Shown piece after piece: positions 38,857 through 47,042 of a stretch of 64,000 nt of DNA. The notes beneath the pieces were generated by a model. That model did not search any database and was not told the DNA's origin. It was given only the letters and a program-made list of their open reading frames with translations. Each line of letters starts with the position of its first letter. Position 1 is the stretch's first letter. The DNA comes from Microbacterium indicum DSM 19969 (lineage in GTDB: Bacteria; Actinomycetota; Actinomycetes; Actinomycetales; Microbacteriaceae): contig NZ_AULR01000002.1 of NCBI RefSeq assembly GCF_000422385.1, positions 186,001 to 250,000 on the forward strand, written 5' to 3'. Made by a program: the position numbers and the translations under genes.

Positions 38857-39285
38857 TCACGACCGAGGCGCCGGAGCGGCGGCGCGGTACGCGTCCTCGG
38901 AGACGCGATCGCCCCACTCGACTTCGCCGCCTTCGACGGACAGGGCGAGGTGCGACATGAACGAATCCGGGAGCGCGCCGTGCCAGTGCCAGACTCCTGG
39001 CGGCGTCTCCACGGTCTCGCCCGGGCGCATCACGACCGTCTGTCCGCCGCGGGCCTGCACGATGCCGACCCCTTCGGTCACGCGCAGGGTCTGACCGTTC
39101 TCGTGCGCGTGCCACGCTGTCCGCGCGCCGGGTGAGAACCGGACCGCGGCGAGCGTCGCCGTGCCGGGGACCGTGCCGCCCGTGATCCCGTCGACCCACA
39201 CGTCGCCGGTGAACCGCTCCGCGGGAGCCTTCGCCGTTGACGGGGCAGGGATCGCGACCATCGGACGGGCCTGCTCACCGGGCAT
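38857..39285 (-). CDS. Cupin-domain protein
   Basis: A 142-residue single cupin. Motif 1 is [17 protein letters not shown] and motif 2 is [19 protein letters not shown], giving three metal-binding histidines and a Glu/Gln, so a metal site is likely. ATG at 39285 was chosen because AAGGACG lies upstream; it overlaps the CMD gene by 11 nt. Cupins of this type are commonly paired with carboxymuconolactone decarboxylase-like proteins, as here; the substrate is unknown. Confidence 0.85.
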   Translation of the reverse strand: MPGEQARPMVAIPAPSTAKAPAERFTGDVWVDGITGGTVPGTATLAAVRFSPGARTAWHAHENGQTLRVTEGVGIVQARGGQTVVMRPGETVETPPGVWHWHGALPDSFMSHLALSVEGGEVEWGDRVSEDAYRAAAPAPRS

Positions 39286-39592
39286 CGCGGACGTCCTTGA
39301 GGAGGGCGGCCGCGCCCATGCCCGCGGGACGGCCGGCGTAGAACGCCAGGTGCGTCGCGACCTCGGCCAGCTCCTCCTCGGTCGCGCCATTGTCCAGAGC
39401 GAGATTCAGATGCGAGCGGAGCTGCGCATCTCGTCCCAGCGCCGCCAGCGTCGCGACCGTGATCAGGCTCCGCTCCTGCGGAGACAGCACGGGTCGCTTC
39501 CACACATCGCCGAACAGCACCTCGTCGGTCAGCTCCGCCAGCTTCGGCGCGACGTCGCCCGCCAACTGCTGCGCGCGGGACTTCTGTGCCAT
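39275..39592 (-). CDS. Carboxymuconolactone decarboxylase (CMD) family protein
   Basis: A 105-residue helical protein of the CMD/AhpD fold. LSPQERSLITVATLAALG and NGATEEELAEVATHLAFYAG are the family signatures. It lacks the CxxC of AhpD, so it is not an alkylhydroperoxidase of that kind. The ATG has AGGAGG 6 nt upstream. It is the first gene of a two-gene unit with the cupin. Confidence 0.88.
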   Translation of the reverse strand: MAQKSRAQQLAGDVAPKLAELTDEVLFGDVWKRPVLSPQERSLITVATLAALGRDAQLRSHLNLALDNGATEEELAEVATHLAFYAGRPAGMGAAALLKDVRDAR

Positions 39593-39852
39593 GGCCTACC
39601 TCCTGGACCTCCCGGGAACGCGGGGCGCGTGCCGTGGCACCGACGCTAGAACCGCCCGATACGAGCAGGGAGGAACTGTCGTTACACCCATGAGGGCGGC
39701 TCGACGGGCCACGGTCGTGGCCGGATCCGTCAGCGAGGGGGCGTCATCGCCGTGCCGAACGAGCGGCGCCCGCCGGTCGTGCCCCGTTCATCGTGGGGTT
39801 CGCGATCATGGTCCCGCTCGGCTCGAGGCCCCCGTCGCCAGAAGGCGTGATC
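39593..39852. other. Gene-free region upstream of the CMD gene
   Basis: No supported gene. On the minus strand TAGCGT (about 39643-39648) could be the -10 for the CMD-cupin unit. On the plus strand a GGAGGAA lies before an ATG (about 39690), but the following frame is low-complexity. A short stretch near 39790-39850 could encode PFIVGFAIMVPLGS and then stop, which might be a decayed membrane-protein end. Confidence 0.4.
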
Positions 39853-39887
39853 GTGGCGGGCCTCGCCTGGAACGCGAGGCCCGCCAC
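39853..39887. terminator. Hairpin terminator after the DUF1304 gene
   Basis: A perfect 14-bp stem (39853-39866 with 39874-39887) and a 7-nt loop, 7 nt beyond the stop codon at 39895. Confidence 0.8.
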
Positions 39888-39894
39888 GCACCGC

Positions 39895-40287
39895 TCACGC
39901 GATCGCGAGGCCGATCGCCAGGGCGATGACGCCGAGGAGCGGGAGGACGCCCTGCTTCGCGGCGGCGCCCGCCTTGTCGGGGCTCGAGATCGCGAGGACG
40001 AGGGAGGCCGCGACCATGGATCCCGCGCCCGCGAACATCAGGGCGGCTCCCGCGGCGACGCCGCCCGAGAAGTAGAAGACGATGCCGAGCGCGACGAGAA
40101 CCGCGAGGAACAGGTTGTAGAAGCCCTGGTTGAAGGCGAGCTCCTTCGTGCCCTCCGCCTCCTCGGCGGTGCCCGTACCGAAGGTCTTCCGCGCCCTCTC
40201 GCTCGTCCACGCGATCGACTCGAGGTAGAAGATGAAGACGTGGATCAGGGCGGCGATGCCGACCAGGACGATGCCTGCGATGACCAT
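39895..40287 (-). CDS. DUF1304 membrane protein
   Basis: A 130-residue protein with four transmembrane helices and the family signature (HVFIFYLESIAW near the start, then NQGFYNLFLA). The function is unknown. The ATG at 40287 is preceded by AAAGG. A -10-like TAGGCT at 40316-40321 (minus strand) fits a short leader. It is monocistronic, ending in a hairpin. Confidence 0.88.
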   Translation of the reverse strand: MVIAGIVLVGIAALIHVFIFYLESIAWTSERARKTFGTGTAEEAEGTKELAFNQGFYNLFLAVLVALGIVFYFSGGVAAGAALMFAGAGSMVAASLVLAISSPDKAGAAAKQGVLPLLGVIALAIGLAIA

Positions 40288-40334
40288 GGGACGGGGCCTT
40301 TCGGGGAGGGGATATCAGCCTAGCGTCATCGCGC

Positions 40335-41177
40335 TCAGCGGAGGGCTCGGCGGTATGCGCCCGGGGCCCGGCCGCACGACCGGGTGAACTGCTCGTAGAA
40401 GGCGCTCTGGGATCCGAATCCCGCCGCGGCCGCGACGTCGGTCATCGAGAGATCCGTCGTGATGAGGAGGCGTTGCGCCTCGGCGACGCGGCACCGGATC
40501 AGGTACGCCCCGAGCGTCATGCCGACCGCGGCTCGGAAGGCCGTCATGGCGTAGTGCGTCGTGAGGCTCACGGAGCGGGCGATGTCGTCCATCGACAGGG
40601 GATCTCGGAAGTTCTCGAGCACGAATCGCGCCATCGCGAACACGGCGCCTCCCGTCTCGGCGCCTCCCGTGGGCTCGGACTGGGCGTGGTGGGCGAGCGC
40701 ACGGCGGACGATCGCCTGCGTCTCGAGCATCGCGATGACTCTCGTGTCTTCGTCGGCGATCTCCTCGGCCCAGATCCGGAAGGCCGAGAGGATCGTCCGC
40801 CCGACGGCCGACGTCGGGACGGAGATCGGCGCGGGGGAGAGCAGCGCCCCGAGCTGGTGCTCCGGCAGCCGCCACCCGAGCACCGTCGTCAGCGGGATGT
40901 GGATCCAGCACACCTCGCTTTCGCGGTGGCTGTCGATGTCGAGAAGCCGGTGCGGCACGGCACCCCAGAAGACCGAGAACTCTCCGGCATCGAGGCGGAT
41001 GTGCTCGCCGCCGTGGAGGTACTCGATGTGCCCCGAGATCACCACGTTGATCTCGAGGTCGTCGTGCCGGTGGGGTCGGGTCATCACGGGCGGCGTGCCG
41101 TGGCGGATCCACAGCTCGGGGGCCATCGTCTCGACGTCGAGGGCGGGCGCGGGGGAGTCATGCACAACGCTGGGCAT
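40335..41177 (-). CDS. AraC-family transcriptional regulator
   Basis: A 280-residue regulator with an N-terminal cupin-type sensor domain (PHRHDDLEINVVISGHIEYL) and a C-terminal double helix-turn-helix (MDDIARSVSLTTHYAMTAFR and MTDVAAAAGFGSQSAFYEQF). It is divergent from the GH4/sugar-transport operon, so it probably activates that operon in response to an alpha-galactoside or related sugar. No ribosome site is seen; the -10-like TAGAGT (41184-41189, minus strand) is 6 nt before the ATG. Confidence 0.92.
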   Translation of the reverse strand: MPSVVHDSPAPALDVETMAPELWIRHGTPPVMTRPHRHDDLEINVVISGHIEYLHGGEHIRLDAGEFSVFWGAVPHRLLDIDSHRESEVCWIHIPLTTVLGWRLPEHQLGALLSPAPISVPTSAVGRTILSAFRIWAEEIADEDTRVIAMLETQAIVRRALAHHAQSEPTGGAETGGAVFAMARFVLENFRDPLSMDDIARSVSLTTHYAMTAFRAAVGMTLGAYLIRCRVAEAQRLLITTDLSMTDVAAAAGFGSQSAFYEQFTRSCGRAPGAYRRALR

Positions 41178-41209
41178 GGCCCCACTCTAGGGACGACGAG
41201 CCGATCGGA

Positions 41210-41269
41210 GGATCCCGGAAGAATCGGATCTCGAGCCGGAGGCGGTGCCGGGATCCGTCTTCCTACCGT
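41210..41269. promoter_or_regulatory. Divergent AraC / GH4 control region
   Basis: The inverted repeats GGATCCCGG (41210-41218) and CCGGGATCC (41248-41256) lie 29 bp apart between the two start codons and may bind the AraC regulator. TACCGT (41264-41269) is 6 nt before the GH4 ATG at 41276 and is the likely -10 of a leaderless or very short leader transcript. Confidence 0.5.
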
Positions 41270-41275
41270 GAGGAC

Positions 41276-42658
41276 ATGACAACTCGCGCACCCAAGGTGA
41301 CCATCATCGGAGCCGGCGGCTTCGTCTTCCCGTTCCGCCTCCTCGGCGACATCCTCAGCTTCCCGGCGCTGCAGTCGGCGCAGCTCTGCCTCATGGATCT
41401 CGATGCCGACCGCCTGAACCGCACGGCCAGCGCGACGCGCGAGCTGATCGCCCATCACGGCCTGGGTGCGGAGGTCGTCGAGACGACGGACCAGCGCGAG
41501 GCGCTCGCGGGATCCGACGTCGTCATCATCACCTTCCAGGTGGGCGGCATCGAGTCGTACCGCCACGACGTCGAGATCCCGCGCCGCTACGGCGTCGACC
41601 AGACGGTCGGCGACACCGTCGGGCCCGGCGGCGTGTTCCGCTTCCTGCGGTCGGTGCGGGCGTACACGTCGATCGCCGAGGACGCGCTGGAGCTGTGCCC
41701 CGACGCGCAGTTCATCAACTACGCGAACCCGATGGCGATGGCCACGGCCTTCCTCAACGCGAAGGGCCTGCGCGCCGTGGGCCTCTGCCACAGCGTGCAG
41801 GGGACGACGCGCATGCTGGCGCGCACCCTCGACGTCCCGTACGACGAGGTCGACTTCCTCTCGGCCGGCATCAACCACCAGGCGTGGATCCTGCGCTTCC
41901 GCCGCGGCGACGAGGATCTGTATCCCCGGCTGCGTGCGGTCATGGCAGAGCGCCACGTGCGCGGCCGCGGGGCGGACGGACTCGTGGTCGACGACGGTGA
42001 CCACAGCGAGGCGGCCGAGACTGCGAGCGACTACGAGGGCGGAAACGAGCAGGTCCGCACGGCGCTCATGAACACCTTCGGCTACTTCGAGACGGAGTCG
42101 AGCCACCATGCGTCGGAGTACGTGCCGTACTTCCGCAAGGATCCTCAGACGACGCAGTCGTACATCCCCAAGCGATGGGACTACTACGAGATCTGCGCAG
42201 CGCACGACGAGCAGGGCGACATCGACGAGCAGCTGGCGAGGCTCAAGGAGGAGCTCGCTCCATCGGTCGAGTACGGGGCGAGCATCGTCAACTCGATCGT
42301 CACCGGCACCCCGAGCGTGATCTACGGGAACGTGCCGAACGCGACGGGCCTCATCTCGAACCTGCCGGCAGACGCGTGCGTCGAGGTGCCGTGCGTGGTC
42401 GATCGCGGCGGCGTGCAGCCCACGGCGATCGGCGCACTTCCGCCGCAGCTCGCAGCGCTCAACAGGACGAACATCGGCGTCCAGACGCTCGCGGTCCAAG
42501 CCGCGCTCACGGGCGACCGCCAGCACGTGCACCACGCCGTGGCGCTCGACCCGCTCACGGCGTCGAAGATGACGCTCGACGACATCGCGAAGATGACCGA
42601 CGAGCTCATCGAGGCGCATCGCGACCTGCTGCCCGAGAGCCTGCTCGCGCAGGCCTGA
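41276..42658 (+). CDS. GH4 family NAD-dependent glycosidase (alpha-galactosidase type)
   Basis: A 460-residue glycoside hydrolase of family 4. These enzymes need NAD+ and a divalent metal and work by oxidation, elimination and reduction at the sugar ring. Visible features are the dinucleotide fold GAGGF (residues 12-16), VGPGGVFRFLRS, NYANPMAM, CHSVQGT (the metal cysteine) and AGINHQAW. CHSVQG and the length fit the MelA-type alpha-galactosidases rather than 6-phospho-glucosidases. It heads an operon with a CUT1 sugar importer, consistent with cleavage of the imported sugar. Confidence 0.9.
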   Translation: MTTRAPKVTIIGAGGFVFPFRLLGDILSFPALQSAQLCLMDLDADRLNRTASATRELIAHHGLGAEVVETTDQREALAGSDVVIITFQVGGIESYRHDVEIPRRYGVDQTVGDTVGPGGVFRFLRSVRAYTSIAEDALELCPDAQFINYANPMAMATAFLNAKGLRAVGLCHSVQGTTRMLARTLDVPYDEVDFLSAGINHQAWILRFRRGDEDLYPRLRAVMAERHVRGRGADGLVVDDGDHSEAAETASDYEGGNEQVRTALMNTFGYFETESSHHASEYVPYFRKDPQTTQSYIPKRWDYYEICAAHDEQGDIDEQLARLKEELAPSVEYGASIVNSIVTGTPSVIYGNVPNATGLISNLPADACVEVPCVVDRGGVQPTAIGALPPQLAALNRTNIGVQTLAVQAALTGDRQHVHHAVALDPLTASKMTLDDIAKMTDELIEAHRDLLPESLLAQA

Positions 42659-42694
42659 GCGGCGTCATCAGGACCTCAACGGAGAGGACGGACG

Positions 42695-43996
42695 ATGACC
42701 GGACCGATCGATGCCATCAGCCGCGCGCAGATGCGGAGGCGCGGGTTCCTCGCGCTCGCGGGGATCTCCCTCGCGGGTGCGCTCGCGGCCTGCGCCGGCC
42801 AGCCCACCACGACGAAGCATCTCAGGCTGTCGTCCTGGAACATCCCGCTCGACCTCGACTCGTATCAGGAGATGGCCGACCGGTTCGTCGCCGATCATCC
42901 CGGGACGAGCGTCGCGGTGGAGGTGACGACCGGCGCATTCCACCAGTGGTTCATCAGCCGGCTCGCCGCCGACCTCGCGCCCGACATCATCCGGATCACG
43001 CCGCAGCAGATCGGCCGCTACGCCGCCAACGGCAGCCTGATCGACCTGAGCTCGGCGATCCCGGCCGACTACCGCGGCGACTACTCCGACGCGTTCTGGG
43101 CGATCGGGGCACGGGACGACGGGATCTACGGCATCTTCCAGCACACCGACAACTTCATCGCCTACTTCAACCGCGGGGTCATGGAGGAGATCGGCGTGAC
43201 GCCGCCCGACGCGATCGACAGCGCCTGGCGCTGGGATGAGTTCCTCGAGATCGCGACGGAAGCGAAGAAGGTCACGGGCCGATACGGCTTCGGATACGGG
43301 TGGGGCGGGGCGGAGACGGCCTACCGGTGGCTGCCGATCGTCTACCAGAACGGCGGGGCGTTCCTCGGCGACGACGGGCTCACGCCGAGCATGGACTCGG
43401 AGGAGGCGATCGGCGCGCTGGAGTTCGGGCGCCGGTGGTACGCCGACGGCCTCGTCTCGCAGAGCAACATGACGAAGTCGGGCGGCGGCGACGTCGCGCG
43501 CAACATGTTCCTCACCGGGCAGATCGGCCTCATGCTCAACAACCCCGAGTCGATCGCGCAGCTCGACGAGGAGATGCCCGGCGAATGGGGAACGACGTAC
43601 ATGATCCGGAACGTCGGCGAGGCCTCCGACCTCGGCGGCAACGCGCTCGCCGTCACGAAGTCCAGCCGGAACCCCGAGCTCGCAGCGGAGCTCGTCGCCT
43701 ATCTGACGAGCCGCGAGAGCGCCATCAAGTTCTGCCACGACGGCAACTGGCTGCCGGCCCGCTCGTCGCTCACCGCGGCCGACATCGGCTACGCCGCGAA
43801 CGAGGACACGATGCAGCGCTTCATCGACCAGGGCGGGCGGATCCCCATCGAGCTCGTCCGTGCCGAGTCCGGGGAGTACTTCAGCTCCCTGAACCAGGTG
43901 TTCGCCGACTACGCCGACCTGTGCTTCCTCGGGCAGCTGAGCCCGTCGGAGGCCTCAGCCCAGATGATGGAGGCGATGACCAGTGTCGCGTCGTAG
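42695..43996 (+). CDS. Sugar ABC transporter substrate-binding lipoprotein (family 1)
   Basis: A 433-residue extracellular binding protein. The N-terminus has arginines (MRRRGFLALAG), a hydrophobic core and the lipobox ALAAC, so it is a lipoprotein. The mature part follows the MalE/UgpB pattern, with conserved segments such as WRWDEFLEIA and GNALAVTKSS. It lies 36 nt after the GH4 gene and overlaps the next permease gene by 14 nt. It likely binds an alpha-galactoside such as melibiose or raffinose, by context only. Confidence 0.9.
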   Translation: MTGPIDAISRAQMRRRGFLALAGISLAGALAACAGQPTTTKHLRLSSWNIPLDLDSYQEMADRFVADHPGTSVAVEVTTGAFHQWFISRLAADLAPDIIRITPQQIGRYAANGSLIDLSSAIPADYRGDYSDAFWAIGARDDGIYGIFQHTDNFIAYFNRGVMEEIGVTPPDAIDSAWRWDEFLEIATEAKKVTGRYGFGYGWGGAETAYRWLPIVYQNGGAFLGDDGLTPSMDSEEAIGALEFGRRWYADGLVSQSNMTKSGGGDVARNMFLTGQIGLMLNNPESIAQLDEEMPGEWGTTYMIRNVGEASDLGGNALAVTKSSRNPELAAELVAYLTSRESAIKFCHDGNWLPARSSLTAADIGYAANEDTMQRFIDQGGRIPIELVRAESGEYFSSLNQVFADYADLCFLGQLSPSEASAQMMEAMTSVAS

Positions 43997-44855
43997 GGGA
44001 TCCCGGGCCGCATACCTGTTCGTCGCGCCCGCGACGCTGCTGTTCCTCGGCTTCTCGCTCGTCCCGATCGTGACGGCGCTCCTCCTGAGCTTCCAGGAGA
44101 CCGCGACGCTCGGGGACGGGCGGTGGGTCGGAGGGGCGAACTTCGCGCGTCTCGCGACGGACCCGCTGTTCTTCACCTCGCTGCGGAACACTGTCGTGTT
44201 CACGATCGGCACCGTGCCGACCGCCATGATCGTCGGCCTCGCGCTGGCGGTCGCCCTCAATCGCCCGATGCCGGGGCGATCGGTGCTCCGTGCGCTGTTC
44301 TTCGTGCCGATGGTCGCGGCCGGGGTCGTGGTCGGCGTCGTGATGTCGTGGATCTTCAACGCCGACTACGGCGTCGCGAACAACCTCCTCACGGCGCTCG
44401 GGCTCGACCGGATCCCGTGGCTCACCTCCCAGGGGTGGGCGATGTTCACTCTCGTGATCGTCGTCGTCTGGACCCGCATCGGGTTCTGCATGGTGATCTA
44501 TCTGGGCGCGCTCCAGTCGGTTCCGCCCGAGCTGAAGGAGGCGGCGTCACTCGACGGCGCGAGCCGGTGGTCGCGGTTCTGGCACGTCACCTGGCCGCTC
44601 CTGCGACCGACGACGTCGATCCTGCTGATCCTCAACGTCGTGTTCTCGCTCCAGGCGTTCGACGTCATCTACGTGATGACGGGCGGAGGGCCGGGCTTCT
44701 CGACGACGGTCCTCATCCAGTACGTGTTCCGCGCCGCTTTCGTCGACGCGCGCATGGGCTACGCGGCCGCCCTCGGGCTCGTGCTCGTCGCGATCCTGCT
44801 GATCTTCACGCTGCTGCGGCAGCGAGCCACGAAACGGGCGGAGGAAGTCCTGTGA
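43983..44855 (+). CDS. Sugar ABC transporter permease, MalF/UgpA type
   Basis: A 290-residue permease with six transmembrane helices. The EAA loop EAASLDGASRWSRFWHVTWPLLRP is typical of CUT1 systems. It starts with GTG at 43983 inside the end of the binding-protein gene, so translation is coupled. Its stop overlaps the next permease start (GTGA). Confidence 0.92.
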   Translation: MSRRRGSRAAYLFVAPATLLFLGFSLVPIVTALLLSFQETATLGDGRWVGGANFARLATDPLFFTSLRNTVVFTIGTVPTAMIVGLALAVALNRPMPGRSVLRALFFVPMVAAGVVVGVVMSWIFNADYGVANNLLTALGLDRIPWLTSQGWAMFTLVIVVVWTRIGFCMVIYLGALQSVPPELKEAASLDGASRWSRFWHVTWPLLRPTTSILLILNVVFSLQAFDVIYVMTGGGPGFSTTVLIQYVFRAAFVDARMGYAAALGLVLVAILLIFTLLRQRATKRAEEVL

Positions 44856-45742
44856 CAACGCACACCGCGAATCTCGTCGTCCCCGGCGATCGCCGGTCGC
44901 GCCGGCGGGTCGACCGCGCGAACTACGGGCGCCGCACCTGGGTGCTGTTCGCGATCCTCACGGCGACCGCGATCCTCATGGTCTTCCCCGTGTACTGGAT
45001 GTTCGTCTCAGCGCTCACACCGGGAGGCCAGTCGCAGAGCAGCGAGTTCTATCTCTTCCCGTCGAGCCCGACGTTCGACAACTTCACCGAGGTGTTCGCG
45101 TCGCAGCCGGTGTGGCGATGGCTCGGGAACTCGATCTTCATCTCGACCATCGGCACCGCTCTGAGCGTGGTCGTGTCGCTGCTCGCGGGATACGGCCTCG
45201 CGAAGTTCCGATTCCGGGGCCGTGGGGCGATCTACGCCGGCTTCCTCGTGACGATCATGATCCCGATCCAGGTCACGCTCGTGCCGTCGTTCCTCATCGT
45301 CGCGCGACTCGGCCTCGTCGACACCCCGTGGGCGGTGATCCTGCCGACGCTGTTCGACGTCGTCGGCATCTTCATCGCCCGTCAGTTCATGCTGAGCGTC
45401 CCCGATGCGCTGCTCGAAGCGGCTCGTCTCGACGGAGCGAGCGAGTTCCGCGTGTTCTTCAGCGTCGTCCTGCCGACGACGGGGCCGCTCGTCGGCGTCC
45501 TCGTGATCCTCGGGTTCATGAACAGGTGGAACGACTTCCTCTGGCCGCTCGTCGCGCTGCAGGGCACCGACGCCCTCACGATCCCCGTCGCGCTGTCGAC
45601 GCTCACGAACAACCCGGCGTTCAGCTCGCCGTGGGGCGCCGTGATGGCGATCGCGACCGTGACGGTGCTGCCGCTCCTTCTGGTCTTCCTCGTGTTCCAG
45701 CGTCAGTTCGTGCAGGGCATCGCGAGCTCGGGTATCAAATGA
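44852..45742 (+). CDS. Sugar ABC transporter permease, MalG/UgpE type
   Basis: A 296-residue permease with six helices and the EAA loop EAARLDGASEFRVFFSVVLPTTGP. It pairs with the MalF-type subunit. No ATPase gene follows; CUT1 importers of actinobacteria usually share one MsmK/UgpC-type ATPase encoded elsewhere. The last 8 bp overlap the 3' end of the convergent serine hydrolase gene. Confidence 0.92.
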   Translation: MTTHTANLVVPGDRRSRRRVDRANYGRRTWVLFAILTATAILMVFPVYWMFVSALTPGGQSQSSEFYLFPSSPTFDNFTEVFASQPVWRWLGNSIFISTIGTALSVVVSLLAGYGLAKFRFRGRGAIYAGFLVTIMIPIQVTLVPSFLIVARLGLVDTPWAVILPTLFDVVGIFIARQFMLSVPDALLEAARLDGASEFRVFFSVVLPTTGPLVGVLVILGFMNRWNDFLWPLVALQGTDALTIPVALSTLTNNPAFSSPWGAVMAIATVTVLPLLLVFLVFQRQFVQGIASSGIK

Positions 45743-46610
45743 CCTGCTCCGCGCCGGCCGCGTCCACGATCATCCGTGCGGTGCGGTCGGCGCGGAAGTG
45801 GTCGTCGGCCGTGAGCGTCACGACGGCGTCGCCCGCGAAGATCACGAGCTGGCCGCCCGATCCGTGCAGCCGCCAGGCGTCGCCCGGACCCTTCCATCCG
45901 CCCATCGCGTACCCGTCGTAGGCGGGTTCGCCGTACGCGGGATCCCAGTCGCCGTGCATGCCGTCGATCCACGCCGCGTCGACGATCCGCTCGCCGTCGA
46001 CCGTCCCGCGGTCGGCGATCAGCGCACCGACGCGCGCGAGCTCGTCGGTCGTGAGGAGGAGGCCCTCGCCCGCGAGGACGAACCCCCGGGGGCAGCGCTC
46101 CCACCGGGCGTCGGCGATGCCGAGGGGATCGAAGAGGCGCGGCTGGAGCCACGCGACGACGTCGCCGACCCGCGCCGCCAGCGCGCGCATCGCGACGTAC
46201 GTGCTCGCGCTCGCGTACTGGAATCGCCGCCCCGGCGTCGGACGCGAGAGGAATTCGAACGCGACGTCGTCGTGATCCTGGAAGGTCGTGGGCGACCAGG
46301 GGAAGTCGACGCCGCTCGTCATGGTGAGGAGGTGGCGCAGCGTCACGCCGTCGGTGCCGTCTCCGAGCGCCGCGCCGGGGAACGCCGGCGCGACGGGCTC
46401 GTCGGCAGAGAGGATCCCCTCCCGCTCGGCGATGCCCATCGCGATGACGGCGACGCCCTTCGCCGCCGACTGGACGTCTTCGCGGACCTCGGGCGTCCAA
46501 CGGTGCCGCGCAGTGTCGGAGCCGACGCGCACGTGGAGACCGTGCCCCGCGAAGCCGATCTCGGCGACCCCGTCGATGATGCGGTCGCGGAGGGCTTCGG
46601 CGCGGGACAT
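45735..46610 (-). CDS. Serine hydrolase of the beta-lactamase / penicillin-binding fold
   Basis: A 291-residue protein of the class C beta-lactamase-like family. The catalytic SxxK is SAAK (S48, K51), the YxS-type tyrosine is in YASAST, and HGSGG replaces KTG. No signal peptide is present, so it is cytoplasmic, which argues against a cell-wall or beta-lactamase role; esterase or amidase activity is more likely. The start has no ribosome site, but GATAAT (46617-46622, minus strand) is 6 nt upstream. It is divergent from the ytrA-like gene. Confidence 0.85.
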   Translation of the reverse strand: MSRAEALRDRIIDGVAEIGFAGHGLHVRVGSDTARHRWTPEVREDVQSAAKGVAVIAMGIAEREGILSADEPVAPAFPGAALGDGTDGVTLRHLLTMTSGVDFPWSPTTFQDHDDVAFEFLSRPTPGRRFQYASASTYVAMRALAARVGDVVAWLQPRLFDPLGIADARWERCPRGFVLAGEGLLLTTDELARVGALIADRGTVDGERIVDAAWIDGMHGDWDPAYGEPAYDGYAMGGWKGPGDAWRLHGSGGQLVIFAGDAVVTLTADDHFRADRTARMIVDAAGAEQVI

Positions 46611-46635
46611 CCCCCGATTATCGCCGATCCCGCTA

Positions 46636-46664
46636 TTGCTCAGTTGTTATAACGCGAGTAGAAT
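46636..46664 (+). promoter_or_regulatory. Leaderless-type promoter of the ytrA-like operon, with operator
   Basis: The -35 is TTGCTC (46636-46641) and the -10 is TAGAAT (46659-46664), exactly 17 bp apart and 6 nt before the ATG at 46671. The perfect palindrome GTTATAAC (46646-46653) sits in the spacer and is the likely site of the GntR-family regulator encoded next. Confidence 0.7.
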
Positions 46665-46670
46665 AAGAAC

Positions 46671-47042
46671 ATGCTCGTCCGCATCGATCCGACCCGCGCC
46701 GAGCCGGTCTTCGCCCAGATCGCGGGATCCGTGCGCGCCGACATCGCGGCGGGTCGCGTGCGGGCGGGGGAGCGGCTGCCCGCGGCGAAGGAGGTCGCCC
46801 AGGCGCTCGACATCAATCTCCACACGGTGCTGCACGCATACCGCGAGCTGCGCGACGAGGGGCTGATCTCGATGCGGCCGGGGCGGGGGGCCGTCGTCGC
46901 CGAGCTCGGGGCCGCCCTCGCCGAGATGCAGGGCGAGATCGACCGGCTCGTCGAGCGCGCCGCGGCGCTCGGCATCGACGGAGACACGCTCGCGTCGCTG
47001 GTCGCCGAGACGACGCACGATCGGAGAGGAACGACACGATGA
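46671..47042 (+). CDS. GntR-family regulator, YtrA subfamily
   Basis: A 123-residue regulator: a winged helix (GERLPAAKEVAQALDINLHTVLHAYRELRDEGLI) and a short C-terminal helix for dimerisation, without a large effector domain. YtrA-type proteins usually repress their own operon, which often encodes membrane proteins, and respond to cell-envelope stress or antibiotics. The palindrome in its promoter supports autorepression. It is coupled by ATGA to the DUF1648 gene. Confidence 0.9.
   Translation: MLVRIDPTRAEPVFAQIAGSVRADIAAGRVRAGERLPAAKEVAQALDINLHTVLHAYRELRDEGLISMRPGRGAVVAELGAALAEMQGEIDRLVERAAALGIDGDTLASLVAETTHDRRGTTR

Noticed and set aside
39603..39929. A gene on the plus strand starting after GGAGGAA near 39690
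   Set aside because: The frame is low-complexity, overlaps the hairpin terminator, ends within the DUF1304 gene and matches no family.
45735..46610. A secreted beta-lactamase
   Set aside because: The protein has the SxxK fold motif but no signal peptide, and HGSGG takes the place of KTG, so antibiotic hydrolysis is not supported.
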